Shown: in pieces, positions 1 to 7,264 of the stretch
Layout of the letters: each line of letters begins with the position of its first letter
Position numbering within the stretch: the first letter of the stretch is position 1
Assembly (NCBI RefSeq): GCF_023333595.1
Contig: NZ_JAIQZM010000050.1
Span: 1-36,333, forward strand
Length of the DNA: 36,333 nt
Source of the DNA: Argonema galeatum A003/A1
GTDB lineage: Bacteria; Cyanobacteriota; Cyanobacteriia; Cyanobacteriales; Aerosakkonemataceae
Direction: 5' to 3'
Translations under genes and position numbers: made by a program
The notes under the pieces: generated by a model
Database searches by the model: none
Told to the model about the DNA's origin: nothing
Seen by the model: the letters and a program-made list of their open reading frames with translations, nothing else

Positions 1-62
1 TAAACCTGGAAACAGCGCTTAGGCAAAGTCACTCAGTGAAGCAAGAATCCCCTCGGCTTTAG
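1..62 (+). CDS. tnpB: C-terminal tail of an IS200/IS605-family TnpB (partial, cut by window edge)
   Basis: Reading from base 3, an open frame runs into the window edge and stops at TAG 60-62. Its end reads ETALRQSHSVKQESPRL. Basic, glutamine-rich tails with an SVKQE-type motif are common at the end of cyanobacterial TnpB proteins, the RNA-guided nucleases of IS200/IS605 elements. The stop lies inside the terminal hairpin described in the next entry, which is the usual arrangement for tnpB. Only about 19 residues are visible, so whether the gene is intact cannot be judged. The identification rests mainly on the combination of tail and hairpin. Confidence 0.5.
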   Translation, partial: NLETALRQSHSVKQESPRL

Positions 63-77
63 CCAGGGGAGTGTCAA
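1..77 (+). mobile_element. Right end of an IS200/IS605-type element with tnpB-linked RNA hairpin
   Basis: TCCCCT (48-53) pairs with AGGGGA (65-70), and GGC (55-57) pairs with GCC (62-64) around a TTTA loop. This gives a 9-bp stem with one bulged C, followed by GTGTCAA (71-77). A GC-rich hairpin straddling the tnpB stop, followed by a short conserved end, is the usual right end of IS605-like elements. It is also the 3' scaffold of their guide RNA (reRNA or omega RNA). If the element ends at about 77, bases 78 onward are flanking DNA that would serve as the guide. The left end is outside the window. Confidence 0.55.
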
Positions 78-197
78 AGTCTCTGCCTAAAGCCCGATCG
101 CAATAGATATTCTCACCACAGAAGGATTAAATTCACGCTTTAAATTGGCAGGATCGCTACAGGCTAGGGCTTGGTGCCAAACAGCAAAGGTATGGGC

Positions 198-671
198 ATG
201 ATTAAATCGTGGATGGTAATTGGAGCAGTAACATTAATAGTTGCTTTAGCTAGCAACTTAATTACGCCTAGCGATGTCAAGTGGTTCAAACGCTTGCAGC
301 GTCCGAAGTGGCTAACTTTTGAGGGCGCAATCCCTATCATTTGGACGGTAGTTTTTATTTGTGGAGCTTGGTCTGCTTATATTGTGTGGGAAAAAGACCC
401 AGGCAGCGCCAAAACTTGGTGGCTGATGGCGTTCTATCTGCTAGTAGAAATTGCGATCGTCGCCTACCCCCCAGTGATGTTAAGGCTTCGCAGTCTCAAA
501 GCAGGCACCATTGTTGGCGGGATTGGTTCTATCTTAGGGGTTATTTTGGCACTAACGGTCTGGCCTATTTCTGGCTGGGCAGCTCTATTGTTACTCCCTT
601 ATGTAATTTGGAGTCCGATCGGTACTTACACAACTTGGGAAATGATTCACCTCAATCCTAAAGATGAATAG
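198..671 (+). CDS. tspO: TspO/MBR family tryptophan-rich membrane protein
   Basis: A small hydrophobic protein of 157 residues with about five membrane segments and many tryptophans. It matches the TspO/translocator-protein (peripheral benzodiazepine receptor) family by its RPKW segment after the first helix, the following IPIIWTVVF helix, and the last helix LLLLPYVIWSPIGTYTTWEM, which parallels the LPYLxWxxxATxLN ending of the family. Family members bind tetrapyrroles and influence porphyrin levels and stress responses in membranes. The frame is open back to TTG 171, but I prefer ATG 198: AAAGG (186-190) lies 7 bases upstream and the first helix begins right after it. ATG 192 is an alternative. 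The gene stands alone on the plus strand, just downstream of the IS605-like end and convergent with the GT4 gene. Confidence 0.82.
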   Translation: MIKSWMVIGAVTLIVALASNLITPSDVKWFKRLQRPKWLTFEGAIPIIWTVVFICGAWSAYIVWEKDPGSAKTWWLMAFYLLVEIAIVAYPPVMLRLRSLKAGTIVGGIGSILGVILALTVWPISGWAALLLLPYVIWSPIGTYTTWEMIHLNPKDE

Positions 672-675
672 GGAC

Positions 676-743
676 TTTCGCATAGTGCGTCAGAGGCATT
701 AGCATTTAACTGCTGCCAGTAACAGACGCACCCATCTGCGAAA
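676..743. terminator. Long hairpin between convergent genes, probable bidirectional terminator
   Basis: Nested perfect arms: TTTCGCA (676-682) with TGCGAAA (737-743), GTGCGTC (685-691) with GACGCAC (725-731), GGC (695-697) with GCC (715-717), and AGCA (701-704) with TGCT (711-714). It begins 4 bases after the tspO stop and ends 11 bases before the GT4 stop. On the plus strand it is followed by a T-rich stretch (TATTTTATT). Position and symmetry suit a shared terminator; a small structured RNA cannot be excluded. Confidence 0.6.
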
Positions 744-754
744 TCGGTATTTTA

Positions 755-2110
755 TTAATGAGCTTCTTTAACAGCGATCGCGCTTTTTGGTTTCACCTCT
801 GTAAATAAGGCTTGGTTCAATACCTCTGAGTATTGCTGAGCAATTATTTCCAGCGTGAAATTTGATTTGAGGTAGGAACGACCCGCCTTACCCATTTGAT
901 GACCTAGCTGAGTATCGCTAGCCAAACGGCGAATAAAATTAGCTAGCCCCGTGGCATCCTCATTTCTGAAGGTCGCACCGCATTTAGCTTCCTCAATCAG
1001 TTGGCGTAAATAGGAACGCTCCTCACAAATTACTCCCACCGGACGACCAGCCGCTAAAATACCGTAAAGCTTGCTGGGAGCTACCAATCCTTCCATTCCC
1101 GGACTGATGCTCACTAAAGATAAGTCGCAAGCAGTCAGAGAGTGAGGAAGTTTCTGCTTGTCCTGGTACGGCAAGAACAGACAATTCTTCAAACCCAGGC
1201 GGATCGTTTCCTCCAAACAAGCTTGACGCTTTGCACCATCGCCAATAAAGACAAACTGGATCGGTTCATCTTGCAGAAGTTTTGCCACTTCTATAATTGT
1301 CTCCATATCGTGGCAGCGACCCATGTTGCCGGAGTAGAGAACCGTAAATTTGTCCACTAGGTTGTGTTTTTGGGCAAACCAATTGTTTTGTTTGGGGATA
1401 GGTACGATTCGAGTTGGATCGGCCCAACTGTGAATTACGGTAACCTTGTCAGCTATTTCTGGACATTTGGCTACGATACGCTCTTTCATAGAGGGGCTGA
1501 GGACTATCACCCCCTTGGCATTTTTCCAGATCTGTTGGTTAACTAGGTTCCACAAGCGAACTAACCAGTTGTGAACGGAGACGACTTGCAGTTCCACCGC
1601 GACATCGGGATATAGATCGTAGAGCAGACAGACATAGGGTAGGCCAAAGCAGAGGTTGGCTAGGTAGCCCAGCAGGGGCAAGAAAGGGGGTGCAGTGGTG
1701 AGGAGTAAAACGTCGCCTCTCCAACAGTTTTTGAGTAAATGGAATCCGGAACGCAGACAAAATAATAGACCGTTGACGGCTTTGCCGCGAATCCGCCGGG
1801 GCCAAAGCTGAGCGGTGCGCGATCGCCTAATCAGCATCTTGTCTTTTCGTTCGATCGTTGGAGCCGTTTCTTTTTGGAAGGCGTATCCAGGCTGTCCCGT
1901 GAAGATATGGACATACAAACCGTAATGCCTCAGCTGCGTAGCTAGCTCTTCGATGAGCTGGCCTGTAGCGGCATAGTCCGGCGGATAAAACTGGGTAATG
2001 ATAGACAATCTGACTGGATGCTGCTGTTTTGGAATATTTCCATCCCTTGTGCCACTTTGCTGCTGAGTCACTAACTGGTGCAACGTATGTTCCCCTTGTA
2101 GAATTCCCAT
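755..2110 (-). CDS. Glycosyltransferase family 4, WcaI-like
   Basis: A 451-residue GT-B glycosyltransferase, expected to transfer a sugar from a nucleotide donor to a lipid-linked glycan at the inner face of the cytoplasmic membrane. After about 30 variable residues the N-terminal Rossmann half begins with RLSIITQFYPPDYAATGQL, the FYPP...G.. opening typical of WcaI-like GT4 enzymes. The donor half has VLYSGNMGRCHDMETII (about 255-275), FVFIGDG, and PSKLYGILAAGRPV. The last replaces the classical E-x7-E segment with the PSK.YG.LA form usual in this subgroup. The protein has no obvious signal peptide. It is the last gene of the minus-strand run and is separated from the SGNH gene by the structured RNA region at 2161-2490. 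The donor and acceptor sugars cannot be told from sequence. Confidence 0.85.
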   Translation of the reverse strand: MGILQGEHTLHQLVTQQQSGTRDGNIPKQQHPVRLSIITQFYPPDYAATGQLIEELATQLRHYGLYVHIFTGQPGYAFQKETAPTIERKDKMLIRRSRTAQLWPRRIRGKAVNGLLFCLRSGFHLLKNCWRGDVLLLTTAPPFLPLLGYLANLCFGLPYVCLLYDLYPDVAVELQVVSVHNWLVRLWNLVNQQIWKNAKGVIVLSPSMKERIVAKCPEIADKVTVIHSWADPTRIVPIPKQNNWFAQKHNLVDKFTVLYSGNMGRCHDMETIIEVAKLLQDEPIQFVFIGDGAKRQACLEETIRLGLKNCLFLPYQDKQKLPHSLTACDLSLVSISPGMEGLVAPSKLYGILAAGRPVGVICEERSYLRQLIEEAKCGATFRNEDATGLANFIRRLASDTQLGHQMGKAGRSYLKSNFTLEIIAQQYSEVLNQALFTEVKPKSAIAVKEAH

Positions 2111-2160
2111 TTATCATGCCCTAAAGGTTTCTATTAGGTCAAAAAAATAAAATAATAACG

Positions 2161-2490
2161 CGACCAGGGCATCCCTTCCCGCAGGGCTGTTAATTTTTCC
2201 ATATCCAGCCAAAAGAAGGGGAGACCTGTCTTGAGAAGCTCGATACGAAAGCGTCTCAAACCTCCATCCCTACATTCGTTTAGTGAGGTTTCCGGGTCGA
2301 TACCCCGTCCACAAGAGCGATCGGGGAGGAAGCAAGGCGGGGTGTACCGCTTCCTGGTAAAGCCTTTAGTTTCGGTGAAAGGATCTAACGCAGTCCAGGC
2401 TGTTGCACGAGGCGACCGACTGTAGCTGACATCAGCCCTTTTGGGGTAGTTTTGTAAACCCACCCGAAATTCCAGTTCTGTACAAAGTGA
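2161..2490 (+). ncRNA. Candidate stand-alone HEARO / IscB-type omega RNA
   Basis: The plus strand is a chain of hairpins. They are CCCTTC 2173-2178 with GAAGGG 2215-2220, enclosing GGCTG 2185-2189 with CAGCC 2206-2210; TTGAGA 2231-2236 with TCTCAA 2254-2259, containing GCT/AGC; ACCTC 2260-2264 with GAGGT 2285-2289; CGGG 2293-2296 with CCCG 2304-2307; AGGAAGC 2327-2333 with GCTTCCT 2349-2355; CCTTT 2363-2367 with AAAGG 2378-2382; and GGCTG 2398-2402 with CAGCC 2433-2437. CAGTC 2391-2395 could pair with GACTG 2418-2422, crossing the last stem as a pseudoknot. The block ends in GTGA (2487-2490). Serial stems of about 300 nt plus a pseudoknot, ending at ATGA or GTGA, fit HEARO RNAs, which guide IscB nucleases and occur as orphan copies in cyanobacteria. 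No iscB follows. The family name comes from memory of its architecture; the pairing itself is visible. Confidence 0.55.
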
Positions 2491-2534
2491 GCAATCTCGC
2501 TGTGTTCGGAATCAGGTAGGTCTATGCCCCTGTG

Positions 2535-2550
2535 GGTAAAGTAGTTTACC
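2535..2550. repeat. Short inverted repeat downstream of the structured RNA
   Basis: GGTAAA (2535-2540) and TTTACC (2545-2550) are perfect arms around GTAG. It lies 45 bases past the GTGA end of the candidate RNA. It could end a plus-strand transcript, but no T-run follows, so its role is unknown. Confidence 0.35.
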
Positions 2551-2644
2551 TATAACCTCTACAAAACACTCCGCCATTATTCCGGATTTTCTACTGAAGA
2601 GAGTGTATAAATATAGATCCGCGTTGCCAAATCAGTATTCTCGC

Positions 2645-2685
2645 GGTAGCGTGTAAGCAGTGAGCGTGCTATACATATCGCTACC
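2645..2685 (-). terminator. Hairpin just 3' of the SGNH hydrolase gene
   Basis: GGTAGCG (2645-2651) pairs with CGCTACC (2679-2685). Inside it, TGTA (2652-2655) pairs with TACA (2672-2675) and AGCA (2656-2659) with TGCT (2667-2670), giving 15 base pairs with small bulges. It starts 39 bases beyond the stop of the SGNH gene on the minus strand. No T-run follows on that strand, so it may be a 3'-end stabiliser rather than a classical terminator. Confidence 0.45.
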
Positions 2686-2723
2686 ACTGGATCTGTGACG
2701 CAGCCGATGGAGTAAAAGATTCG

Positions 2724-3734
2724 TCAGGGGCTGGTTGGCTTTGGAGCAGAGTTCTTCGGTAAGCAGACTGGTAACTGGCGAGCTACACAGAGTCGATCGA
2801 AGAGTTTGTGGGCGATCGCTTGATTTCCTGGCTCGGTCAGATGCACCCAATCTCGAAAATAGGTTTCTACCGTCTTTGGCGGCAAGGTTGACCAAGCGGT
2901 ATGAGTGTCAATAATAGGAACCTGTAAACTTTTTAGCAACCGTAAAAACTCGGACTTGTATTTAGGCTGTCTGGGTTTTGGCAATAGGTCATCGAAACTG
3001 GGCGTATACAGGACAAAAACAGGTATTTTCTGGGCACGAACCAGCTTCACTATCTGTTTTAAGCTTTCCATATTCTGCTTAAACTGTCCATTCGGGTTGG
3101 AAGATGTAGGCGGAGGGAGATCGCTTGAGGTAGCGTTAAGCCCTAACCTAACAGCTAAGTTCGGCCAAGTGTAACGAGTCCAAGCTTCCTGAATCGCCAG
3201 CAGTGGGGGATGGGTGGGATAAGATGGGTGATGCCCAACCACATCGCTGGTGCTGGTGGGCTGAGTTAGATCGTGGGTGCCAATTTGCAGGATGACTGCA
3301 TTGGCGTTAAAAGTACCGAATTCCCGCAGATATCCTAAGGCGTTGCCGATTCCCCAAGAACCGGCTGAGGCGTTGAGAACTTCTGCCGGATGTCCGGATG
3401 CAGATAGTTTTGCTTCAAAAAGTTCTGTAATAGTTTGACTCTGATCTGTAGGATTACCGCCATTGAGAACTGAGTCGCCGGTCATTAATATTCTCAGTTT
3501 TCCGGGAGTCTTTTTTGGTGTAATTGGTTCGGAACGTTGAGAGTATTGGTTGTACGCAATATGTTTGCCAAATCGGAATAATTTTTGATTGGGTTGAAAT
3601 CGATAGCCGGTATAGCGATCGGCTTCTGACAAAACTGGGTTTCCCAATCCGAAAGCTAGGCGCAGTATCACCTCGGTTGCTATCAAAACGCCAACGACAG
3701 AACCGGGTATCCAGTACTTGGCTGGTATCCTCAT
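2724..3734 (-). CDS. Membrane-anchored SGNH/GDSL hydrolase
   Basis: A 336-residue protein with an N-terminal membrane anchor (about 9-28) followed by an SGNH hydrolase domain. Such enzymes act as esterases, or as acetyl transfer or removal enzymes on glycans, here most likely in the periplasm. Block I is MTGDSVLNGG with nucleophile Ser88, block II is NASAGSWG with Gly126, block III is LQIGTHDL, and the catalytic Asp-x-x-His is D295-W-V-H298. Block III has His155 where the family usually has Asn (GxND), which could weaken oxyanion stabilisation. The ATG at 3732-3734 overlaps the TGA of the DUF218 gene (ATGA), which fixes this start; the frame is open 32 codons further upstream, but that stretch lies inside the DUF218 gene. 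In a polysaccharide cluster an O-acyl editing role is plausible (inference). Confidence 0.75.
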   Translation of the reverse strand: MRIPAKYWIPGSVVGVLIATEVILRLAFGLGNPVLSEADRYTGYRFQPNQKLFRFGKHIAYNQYSQRSEPITPKKTPGKLRILMTGDSVLNGGNPTDQSQTITELFEAKLSASGHPAEVLNASAGSWGIGNALGYLREFGTFNANAVILQIGTHDLTQPTSTSDVVGHHPSYPTHPPLLAIQEAWTRYTWPNLAVRLGLNATSSDLPPPTSSNPNGQFKQNMESLKQIVKLVRAQKIPVFVLYTPSFDDLLPKPRQPKYKSEFLRLLKSLQVPIIDTHTAWSTLPPKTVETYFRDWVHLTEPGNQAIAHKLFDRLCVARQLPVCLPKNSAPKPTSP

Positions 3735-4315
3735 CGCCAAACCTCGAAAATCCGATCGAGGCTTGCTCCAGTACGACCTGTAACAATCCAAACTAAGGAA
3801 CGACCAATATCGCGGAGAATGCGAAGCCAAGATTCGGGTGGTTCGCCGGAGGGAACGGAGACGGGGGTGAAGGCAATACCTTGGCTACCGAGAATAAGGG
3901 TAGCGATCGATAAAGCTCGTCGCATATGATGGGCGGAGGTAATCACGTAGAGATGTTGAATCTGCCGACTTTTGAAGTCAGCAACTAGAGTTGTAAAGTT
4001 GGTCACGGTATCAACGGCACGTCGATCTATATGCAGCCTGGTTTCTGGGATGTTATAGGCGCGAAAAATTCCAGCAGCTACTTCGAGAGGAGTGCCGGTA
4101 GAAACCCAGATTTCTAGTGTAGGATGGCCTAGAGCAAATTCACCTGTAAAGATTTCTCGCTCGATTCCTCCTCCAAGGGTAAGGATCGCTTGGGGTTGGG
4201 GTGCTTGCAGATGAGCTAGAGCCAATCGTACCGGAATTATGCTAATAAGCAGTACGATGAGGGCAGTGCTGACTAAACAGATTAACCTAAATCGCTTGAG
4301 TTTGGGCTCAAACAC
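3731..4315 (-). CDS. YdcF/SanA-like DUF218 protein
   Basis: A 194-residue protein with one N-terminal membrane helix (about 9-33), then a DUF218 (YdcF/SanA/ElyC-like) Rossmann-type domain. Visible family marks are ILTLGGGIEREI near residue 44, the WVSTG segment, the DTVTNF stretch (D..T..N), and VITSAHHMRRA. DUF218 proteins are envelope-associated and are linked in enterobacteria to barrier function and lipid-carrier-dependent polysaccharide synthesis, but their reaction is poorly known. The start is GTG 4315, supported by AAGG five bases upstream. The stop overlaps the SGNH start by four bases, so the two are probably translationally coupled. The gene is short for the family but contains the core. 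Confidence 0.72.
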   Translation of the reverse strand: MFEPKLKRFRLICLVSTALIVLLISIIPVRLALAHLQAPQPQAILTLGGGIEREIFTGEFALGHPTLEIWVSTGTPLEVAAGIFRAYNIPETRLHIDRRAVDTVTNFTTLVADFKSRQIQHLYVITSAHHMRRALSIATLILGSQGIAFTPVSVPSGEPPESWLRILRDIGRSLVWIVTGRTGASLDRIFEVWR

Positions 4316-4326
4316 ATTAGCCTTGG

Positions 4327-5103
4327 TTATGAATTTTCCACGTTACACACCCAAATTACCGTGCTGTTAAGCAAATTGCCACTCCAAGGAAACGGAGAGA
4401 AAATCCGCCGCTCTATTTTAACTTTTTCCTGTAACAATTTTTCGATTTTCCGATAATCAAATCCCTTATGACCCGTGTACTCTGATTTCATAGAGTGAGA
4501 CGAGATAAAACTGTTAGTATCCCATAAAATAACTGCCTCAAATAGCTCTTTTAAATTATAAGATTCGTAACCGTAATTTCCTTTTAAATTAGCTAAATAA
4601 CGTCCAATTTGCTTAAACAAAAGAGAAGGCCCGACTTCTATAGGCACAGAAATTACTATTTTAGCTCCAGGCTGGCAATAAATTAAAATTTGCTCCAAAG
4701 CTCCTTCAGGATTACCGATATGTTCTAGCGTTTCCGTGCAAAAAATTACATCGCAACTTTTTTGCGATATTTTTTGCGATATTTCACCAGGTTTACAGAA
4801 TTGAAAGCCTGATATACCCGCAAAGATTTCCTGGGAAGCTGATAGCATATAGTCGGCCACATCAACGCCGATGCCGGAAGTTATTATGCCGCGATCGAAA
4901 GCTGTTCTGAGCAGCCAACCGTCACCGCAGCCATAATCGAGTGCCTGGGTATATTTAGCGTTGCCAAGGACATCCAGAACAGCGCTAAAACGGGAGCGAT
5001 GTGCTAGGCGAGTTAGGGGATTACCCAGTTCGAGTAGACGTTGAGAGTAGGACATTTTATAATTTACAACTAGCGATATATTTGGAAAAAAGGTTGTTTT
5101 CAC
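4327..5103 (-). CDS. Class I SAM-dependent methyltransferase
   Basis: A 258-residue cytosolic protein with a class I methyltransferase fold. Motif I is LDYGCGDGWLLRT (about 55-67), the acidic strand-2 end follows in IGVDVADYML, and VIFCTETLEHIGNPEGAL matches the post-II region of the Methyltransf_11/25 group, in which ETLEH is characteristic. The C-terminal third is lineage specific. It probably methylates a sugar or a sugar-linked group of the glycan made by the surrounding enzymes (inference). The GTG start (5101-5103) overlaps the TGA of the 2OG oxygenase gene, so coupled translation is likely; ATG 5055 is an alternative start that would remove 16 weakly conserved residues. It is the first of four class I methyltransferases in the cluster. 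Confidence 0.8.
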   Translation of the reverse strand: MKTTFFPNISLVVNYKMSYSQRLLELGNPLTRLAHRSRFSAVLDVLGNAKYTQALDYGCGDGWLLRTAFDRGIITSGIGVDVADYMLSASQEIFAGISGFQFCKPGEISQKISQKSCDVIFCTETLEHIGNPEGALEQILIYCQPGAKIVISVPIEVGPSLLFKQIGRYLANLKGNYGYESYNLKELFEAVILWDTNSFISSHSMKSEYTGHKGFDYRKIEKLLQEKVKIERRIFSPFPWSGNLLNSTVIWVCNVENS

Positions 5104-5918
5104 GGATTTTTGCGATCATTTTTACCTTTCTGCTCGTAGAGAACAGCGTGGGCGTCTTTATTTGGCCTTAAAGCACGAGCAACAGTGCGAACTAAATTAT
5201 CTACCGGGTATACAATTTTATTGAGTATTTCATTTTTTCTGGCTTTAAAAGATGTAACGTGGTAATAATGCGTTCCATCAGCAGATTCCTCTGTGAAAAA
5301 GTACAAATTTATGGATTTGCGGGTATCGCCATCCAGCGTATTGACACGGCGATAGCTATGCCATGATTGTTTGTCTGTTGCAAAAATAACCATGCGATTA
5401 AAGATCGGTAAAATTGCTACCGATTCCGACATATCTGGCGACCACAGTTCCAAGTTGCCCCCATTTTCTTCAGCCCAATGTTTGTTTAAATAAACCAGCA
5501 AGTTCAAGCGACGATACCAGGGATTAACTGGGTGAGAACTATTATCTATGTGAACGTTTAAGAAGCTACCGTTTCCTCCTTGAGCGAGTCCAGCAGCGTA
5601 CAATTTGCTATCTGTACGTAGATTTGGTATGCCAGAAATTCTAGAAATTAGAGCGAGAAACCGTTCTGAATGCAGGTGTTGTGATACAAGTTCGCTGAAA
5701 ATTAGATTGAATTTGTTAATGGCAGGATCTTGAGCTTTATCTTGTCGGAAATCTTTTAGTACATCCATTTCTTCCATTGTAGGGAAGACGCTGAAAGCTT
5801 GGTTGGCAACTTCCTCGGACAAGAAGTTATCGATCGTGAGATGCCTGATTGGTTTTGCTTCTGCAAAACTTTTGGCTAAGTTATCAATTTGAGATTCCAG
5901 CAAATTGTAGTTAATCAT
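5100..5918 (-). CDS. 2-oxoglutarate/Fe(II)-dependent oxygenase, prolyl-4-hydroxylase-like
   Basis: A 272-residue protein with the double-stranded beta-helix signature of 2OG-Fe(II) oxygenases (2OG-FeII_Oxy_3 type). The metal triad is His123-x-Asp125 in NVHIDNSSHP and His187 in SWHSYRRV, and Arg200 in DTRKSINLYFF is placed to hold the 2-oxoglutarate carboxylate. The RRLNLLVYLN and GGNLELW segments between them are typical of this family. Members hydroxylate proteins or small molecules using O2 and 2-oxoglutarate. Copies within glycan gene clusters are suspected to oxidise sugar residues or aglycones, but the substrate here is unknown. The ATG start has GGAAAA about 10 bases upstream. The stop overlaps the following methyltransferase start, which suggests consecutive modification steps. 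Confidence 0.78.
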   Translation of the reverse strand: MINYNLLESQIDNLAKSFAEAKPIRHLTIDNFLSEEVANQAFSVFPTMEEMDVLKDFRQDKAQDPAINKFNLIFSELVSQHLHSERFLALISRISGIPNLRTDSKLYAAGLAQGGNGSFLNVHIDNSSHPVNPWYRRLNLLVYLNKHWAEENGGNLELWSPDMSESVAILPIFNRMVIFATDKQSWHSYRRVNTLDGDTRKSINLYFFTEESADGTHYYHVTSFKARKNEILNKIVYPVDNLVRTVARALRPNKDAHAVLYEQKGKNDRKNP

Positions 5919-5979
5919 TAAATTTTCCTGGCCAACTAATTAATGTTTCTATTTATAACACAGTTTAGCACTTTAATTT

Positions 5980-7176
5980 TCAGTTGTCTGGATACTGGGG
6001 AATGGGTTGTTTGTCAAGGATTGAAGTATAGACATCGGCCAGGTGAGGGCCGATCGCACTCCAAGAGTAGCGGCGCTGCACCAAATCTTTGCCATTTTCA
6101 CCCAGATGTTGCCGCTGTTGGGGAGAGGTGAGCAATTGCGCGATCGCATCTGCTAAGGGTTCTACTTCTCCCTTCACCACTAAACCAGCTTTTGCCGCTG
6201 CAATTTCTGGTGCTATCTGGATATCTGGGGTGATAATCACAGGTAATCCGTGTGCCAGTGCTTCTGCTACAGCGATACCGAAATTTTCCGAAAAAGATGG
6301 CAAAACAAATATATCCGCTCCTTGAAGCAGCAACTCTTTATCTTGCCCCTCAACAAAGCCTGGAAAAGTTGTCTCTGCAGTTAACTCCAATGATGATACT
6401 AAATTCTTCAAATAATTGAGGTAATCTGTTTCACCCGACCCTGCCAATACTAGGTTAAATTTATATTGTTTTGCCGCCAGTTTGCCAAGTGCTTGTACGA
6501 GCAAATCCGGGCGCTTTTTGTAATGGAGACGCGAGAGAAATAGCACTACGGGCGTAGTAGAGCAAATGCCATACATTTCGCGCAGCTTTTGCTTAGCTTG
6601 CGGCCAGTATACTGGATGATTTACCCCTAAAGGTAGGGTAACGGTGGGCGTCTGAATTCCGAAATTACGAACGTCTTCTGCTTCGCCATTTGACGTACAA
6701 TGAATGGCAGCTGCGCGGTTCAAGTTTTGCCGTTCAATTAGAAAGGTATAAATTTCTTTTTTAAGGCGACTTTGGGCAAGTGCCCAAGGAGCAAGTTGTC
6801 CCATTGTCCGAACTGTATAAGGAACGTTTTGCCAACGAGCGATCGCACCAGCACAAGTAGAAGCATAGGAGAAAAGATAATGGTTATCTAAAATGTCATA
6901 GTTCTTGATGTTTTCCCAAAGCCATTTAGTAATAGCTGGAGAGAATATGAACTCTTTCAGCGGTGGCGAACATCTTGGCAAAAACCAGATGGGAACTTGC
7001 TCGTACTCAATACGTTGGTTCAATGGCACATCTAGCAAAGTAGCGCCATTATCATTAGTAGTGACTATCTCCGCATCAACCCCGCAGTCCCGCAAGGCTT
7101 TCACTAGATTTAAAACTACTTGTGTCGGCCCACCGAGAGCCGTACTTACAGAGGGAATGATATGTAAAACTTTCAC
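5980..7176 (-). CDS. Glycosyltransferase family 4
   Basis: A 398-residue GT-B retaining glycosyltransferase. The N-terminal domain opens with KVLHIIPSVSTALGGPTQVV, whose GG (15-16) is the usual acceptor-side glycine loop. The C-terminal domain carries LFLSRLHYKKRPDLL with Arg216 and Lys221 for the donor phosphates, VLAGSGE, and the E-x7-E motif E297-NFGIAVA-E305 followed by HGLPVI. No membrane segment is seen; such enzymes work at the cytoplasmic face on undecaprenyl-linked intermediates. The start is GTG 7176 with GGAAG nine bases upstream. Spacers of about 60 and 90 bases separate it from its neighbours. The transferred sugar is not deducible. Confidence 0.87.
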   Translation of the reverse strand: MKVLHIIPSVSTALGGPTQVVLNLVKALRDCGVDAEIVTTNDNGATLLDVPLNQRIEYEQVPIWFLPRCSPPLKEFIFSPAITKWLWENIKNYDILDNHYLFSYASTCAGAIARWQNVPYTVRTMGQLAPWALAQSRLKKEIYTFLIERQNLNRAAAIHCTSNGEAEDVRNFGIQTPTVTLPLGVNHPVYWPQAKQKLREMYGICSTTPVVLFLSRLHYKKRPDLLVQALGKLAAKQYKFNLVLAGSGETDYLNYLKNLVSSLELTAETTFPGFVEGQDKELLLQGADIFVLPSFSENFGIAVAEALAHGLPVIITPDIQIAPEIAAAKAGLVVKGEVEPLADAIAQLLTSPQQRQHLGENGKDLVQRRYSWSAIGPHLADVYTSILDKQPIPQYPDN

Positions 7177-7264
7177 CTAGACAACTTCCAGTTTAGTGGT
7201 TTGCATTAATTCTGTCAGTGTTGTTTGAATCGTTAAAACCCCAAATTTTAAGTCCCTAGCAAAA

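Noticed and set aside
2134..2463. 109-codon minus-strand open frame as a small arginine/proline-rich protein gene
   Set aside because: It covers the plus-strand hairpins exactly, has odd composition (many Arg, Pro, Cys) and no ribosome-binding sequence. The open frame is better explained as a by-product of a conserved structured RNA.
2487..2519. Functional iscB gene after the structured RNA
   Set aside because: The frame stops after 10 codons, and no RuvC or HNH motifs occur in any plus-strand frame before the SGNH gene.
3735..3830. 32-codon N-terminal extension of the SGNH hydrolase
   Set aside because: It lies inside the DUF218 gene, reads as unrelated sequence, and the ATGA overlap at 3731-3734 gives a normal coupled start just before the membrane anchor.
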